A stretch of 8,268 nt of DNA from Lentimicrobiaceae bacterium (GTDB taxonomy: Bacteria; Bacteroidota; Bacteroidia; Bacteroidales; Lentimicrobiaceae), in the NCBI GenBank assembly GCA_028697695.1, contig JAQVEI010000085.1:1-8268 (forward strand). The letters are read 5' to 3'. Every line of letters begins with the position of its first letter. Position 1 is the first letter of the stretch. Position numbers and translations under genes: made by a program. The notes under the pieces are model-generated. The model saw nothing but the letters and a program-made list of their open reading frames with translations. It was not told the DNA's origin and did no database searches. Shown here in pieces: positions 7,158-8,268 of this stretch.

Positions 7158-7180
7158 AAACTTTGGTGAAGTATAATAAC

Positions 7181-7185
7181 AGGAG
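7181..7185 (+). promoter_or_regulatory. Ribosome binding site of the HD-domain gene
   Basis: AGGAG lies 6 bases before the ATG at 7192 and supports that start. The gap between the terminator T-run and this site is only about 23 bases. It holds a TATAAT at 7172-7177 but no partner element and no TAnnTTTG, so the promoter of this gene is unclear; leaky read-through of the terminator is possible. Confidence 0.5.
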
Positions 7186-7191
7186 AACCTT

Positions 7192-7791
7192 ATGAACTTA
7201 AATCATCTCGTGGACTTTGTAATGGAGAAGATGAAACGCGAGTTGCCTGATAATGTTATATATCATAGCACCGACCATATTCGTGATGTATATGAATCGG
7301 CCATGCGGCTGGCTGTCATGGAGGGTCTCCCGGAAAATGCAATGCGCTTGCTGGGTGCAGCGGCTTTGTTTCATGATATTGGAATAACGGTTAAATTTGA
7401 GGATCATGAAATAAATTCGGCTGCAATCGCAGGTGAATACCTTCCATCATTTGGCTTTAATGAAGCAGATGTTGCAACAGTTCAATCTATGATATTGGCT
7501 ACGCGTCTGCCGCAAAAAGCCCTAACGTTGGCTGAAAAAATATTGTGCGATGCCGACCTCGACTACCTTGGAAGGCGTGATTTTTTTGTTATTGCACAAA
7601 AATTACGTCTGGAATGGGAGCTTTCCGGTAATTGCATCAACCTGAGCGATTGGTATATATTGCAAATGAATTTCCTTAAATCGCATCAATATTTTACCCC
7701 CTCAGCCCGACGCCTTAGAGATGAGGTAAAACTAAAAAATTTAAAAGAGATAGAGACCCTCTGTACACGCGAATGCGGACATGGCAAATAG
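7192..7791 (+). CDS. HD-domain metal-dependent phosphohydrolase family protein
   Basis: This 199-residue soluble protein of the HD superfamily has metal-ligand candidates His29 (YHSTDHI, 24-30), the His61-Asp62 pair in LFHDIGI (59-65), a second histidine in EDHE (70-73) and a distal Asp in ILCDADLDYLGR (117-128). That order, H...HD...D, is the HD signature; members usually hydrolyse phosphate esters of nucleotides or signalling nucleotides. No GAF, PAS, receiver, cyclase or RelA-type synthetase domain is attached, so the substrate cannot be named. The remainder (130-199) is helical-looking and charged. The ATG is supported by AGGAG at proper spacing. It sits between the stress protein and ligA on the same strand, but the upstream terminator and the 51-base gap to ligA make an operon uncertain. 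Confidence 0.85.
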   Translation: MNLNHLVDFVMEKMKRELPDNVIYHSTDHIRDVYESAMRLAVMEGLPENAMRLLGAAALFHDIGITVKFEDHEINSAAIAGEYLPSFGFNEADVATVQSMILATRLPQKALTLAEKILCDADLDYLGRRDFFVIAQKLRLEWELSGNCINLSDWYILQMNFLKSHQYFTPSARRLRDEVKLKNLKEIETLCTRECGHGK

Positions 7792-7842
7792 AGTTATTTT
7801 TTATGACTGTTTTTCAATAATACATTAATTGATTTGCGCATC

Positions 7843-8268
7843 ATGAATTTAGAACAGGCCGCCGAACGTATCCGTAAACTGAGCAGGGAAATAGAGGAAC
7901 ACAATTATCGCTACTACCAACTGGCTCAACCGGATATTAGCGATTTTGATTTCGATATGCTGATGAAAGAGCTGCAGGAACTTGAAAAGCAGTATCCTGA
8001 ACTGGCCGATCCATCTAGCCCGACCCAGCGTGTAGGTGGCGGTGTGAGTACTGAATTCAAGCCAGTGTTACACCGATACCCCATGCTTTCATTGGACAAC
8101 ACCTACTCAGCCGAAGAACTTATAGATTTCGACAACAGGGTAAAGCGGGCGCTGAATGAAGAGAATGAATATGTATGTGAGTTAAAATTCGATGGAGTTT
8201 CTATCAGCCTCAGGTATGAAAATGGAAGATTGTTACAGGCAATTACACGGGGTGACGGGGTGCATGGT
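7843..8268 (+). CDS. ligA: NAD-dependent DNA ligase, N-terminal 142 residues (3' end cut by window edge)
   Basis: LigA seals nicks in replication and repair using NAD+ as adenylate donor. My translation from the ATG at 7843 stays open to the window end. Residues 1-65 form the NAD-binding Ia domain (HNYRYYQLAQPDISDFDFD at 20-38, the counterpart of the usual YYxxDxPxISDxEYD, with Phe at the usual Tyr). The nucleotidyltransferase domain follows, with MLSLDNTYS (81-89) and the active-site motif CELKFDG (112-118), in which Lys115 is adenylated. TRGDG (135-139) is also conserved. Full-length enzymes are about 670 residues, so roughly a fifth is seen. There is no strong Shine-Dalgarno sequence and only a poor promoter match (TTGATTTG at 7829-7836) upstream. 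Nothing is unusual in the visible part. Confidence 0.95.
   Translation, partial: MNLEQAAERIRKLSREIEEHNYRYYQLAQPDISDFDFDMLMKELQELEKQYPELADPSSPTQRVGGGVSTEFKPVLHRYPMLSLDNTYSAEELIDFDNRVKRALNEENEYVCELKFDGVSISLRYENGRLLQAITRGDGVHG

Noticed and set aside
7172..7177. TATAAT upstream of the HD-domain gene as a sigma-70 -10 box
   Set aside because: There is no -35 partner, Bacteroidota primary sigma prefers TAnnTTTG, and the spot is only about 20 bases before the ATG.
7829..7836. TTGATTTG as a -7 promoter box for ligA
   Set aside because: It mismatches the TA of the consensus, has no TTTG about 20 bases upstream, and would start transcription almost on the ATG.

Overview
The window looks like chromosomal DNA of a Bacteroidota (Bacteroidetes) bacterium, perhaps a Bacteroidales/Marinilabiliales-type lineage; the rank below phylum is a guess. 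The evidence is an alpha-amylase carrying a C-terminal type IX secretion (T9SS) sorting domain with a YPNP motif, matches to the Bacteroidetes promoter consensus (TAnnTTTG, in one case with an upstream TTTG), a tandem UspA-like protein of the Bacteroidetes form, and a 7TM-PAS histidine kinase. Nothing indicates a phage, insertion sequence, CRISPR array, tRNA or rRNA.

Left part (1-3941, minus strand): a two-gene glycan-degradation operon transcribed right to left. The upstream gene encodes a 943-residue secreted multidomain GH13 alpha-amylase with a T9SS tail. Fourteen bases after its stop comes a GH53 (endo-beta-1,4-galactanase family) lipoprotein, which runs off the left edge lacking only its last few residues. 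The operon has its own promoter-like box, flanked by a perfect 10-bp inverted repeat. Both products should act outside the cytoplasm; the operon may be the edge of a larger polysaccharide utilisation locus continuing left of base 1.

Middle (4065-5887, minus strand): a 7TM-PAS-HisKA-HATPase sensor kinase whose reading frame is broken between the phosphoacceptor and ATPase domains. The break lies at a seven-T run (sense strand). That run forms a U_UUU_UUG heptamer, and a TTGA stop/start overlap follows it. Sequencing error, a real frameshift mutation, programmed -1 frameshifting/transcript slippage, or a split kinase would all fit. No response regulator is present.

Right part (6267-8268, plus strand, divergent from the kinase): a 280-residue tandem universal stress protein with a clear Bacteroidetes promoter and an intrinsic terminator, then an HD-domain phosphohydrolase, then the 5' end of ligA (NAD-dependent DNA ligase), cut by the right edge. 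These look like ordinary housekeeping or stress genes.

I found no clearly new system. The items most worth a second look are the split kinase and the inverted repeat bracketing the amylase promoter.
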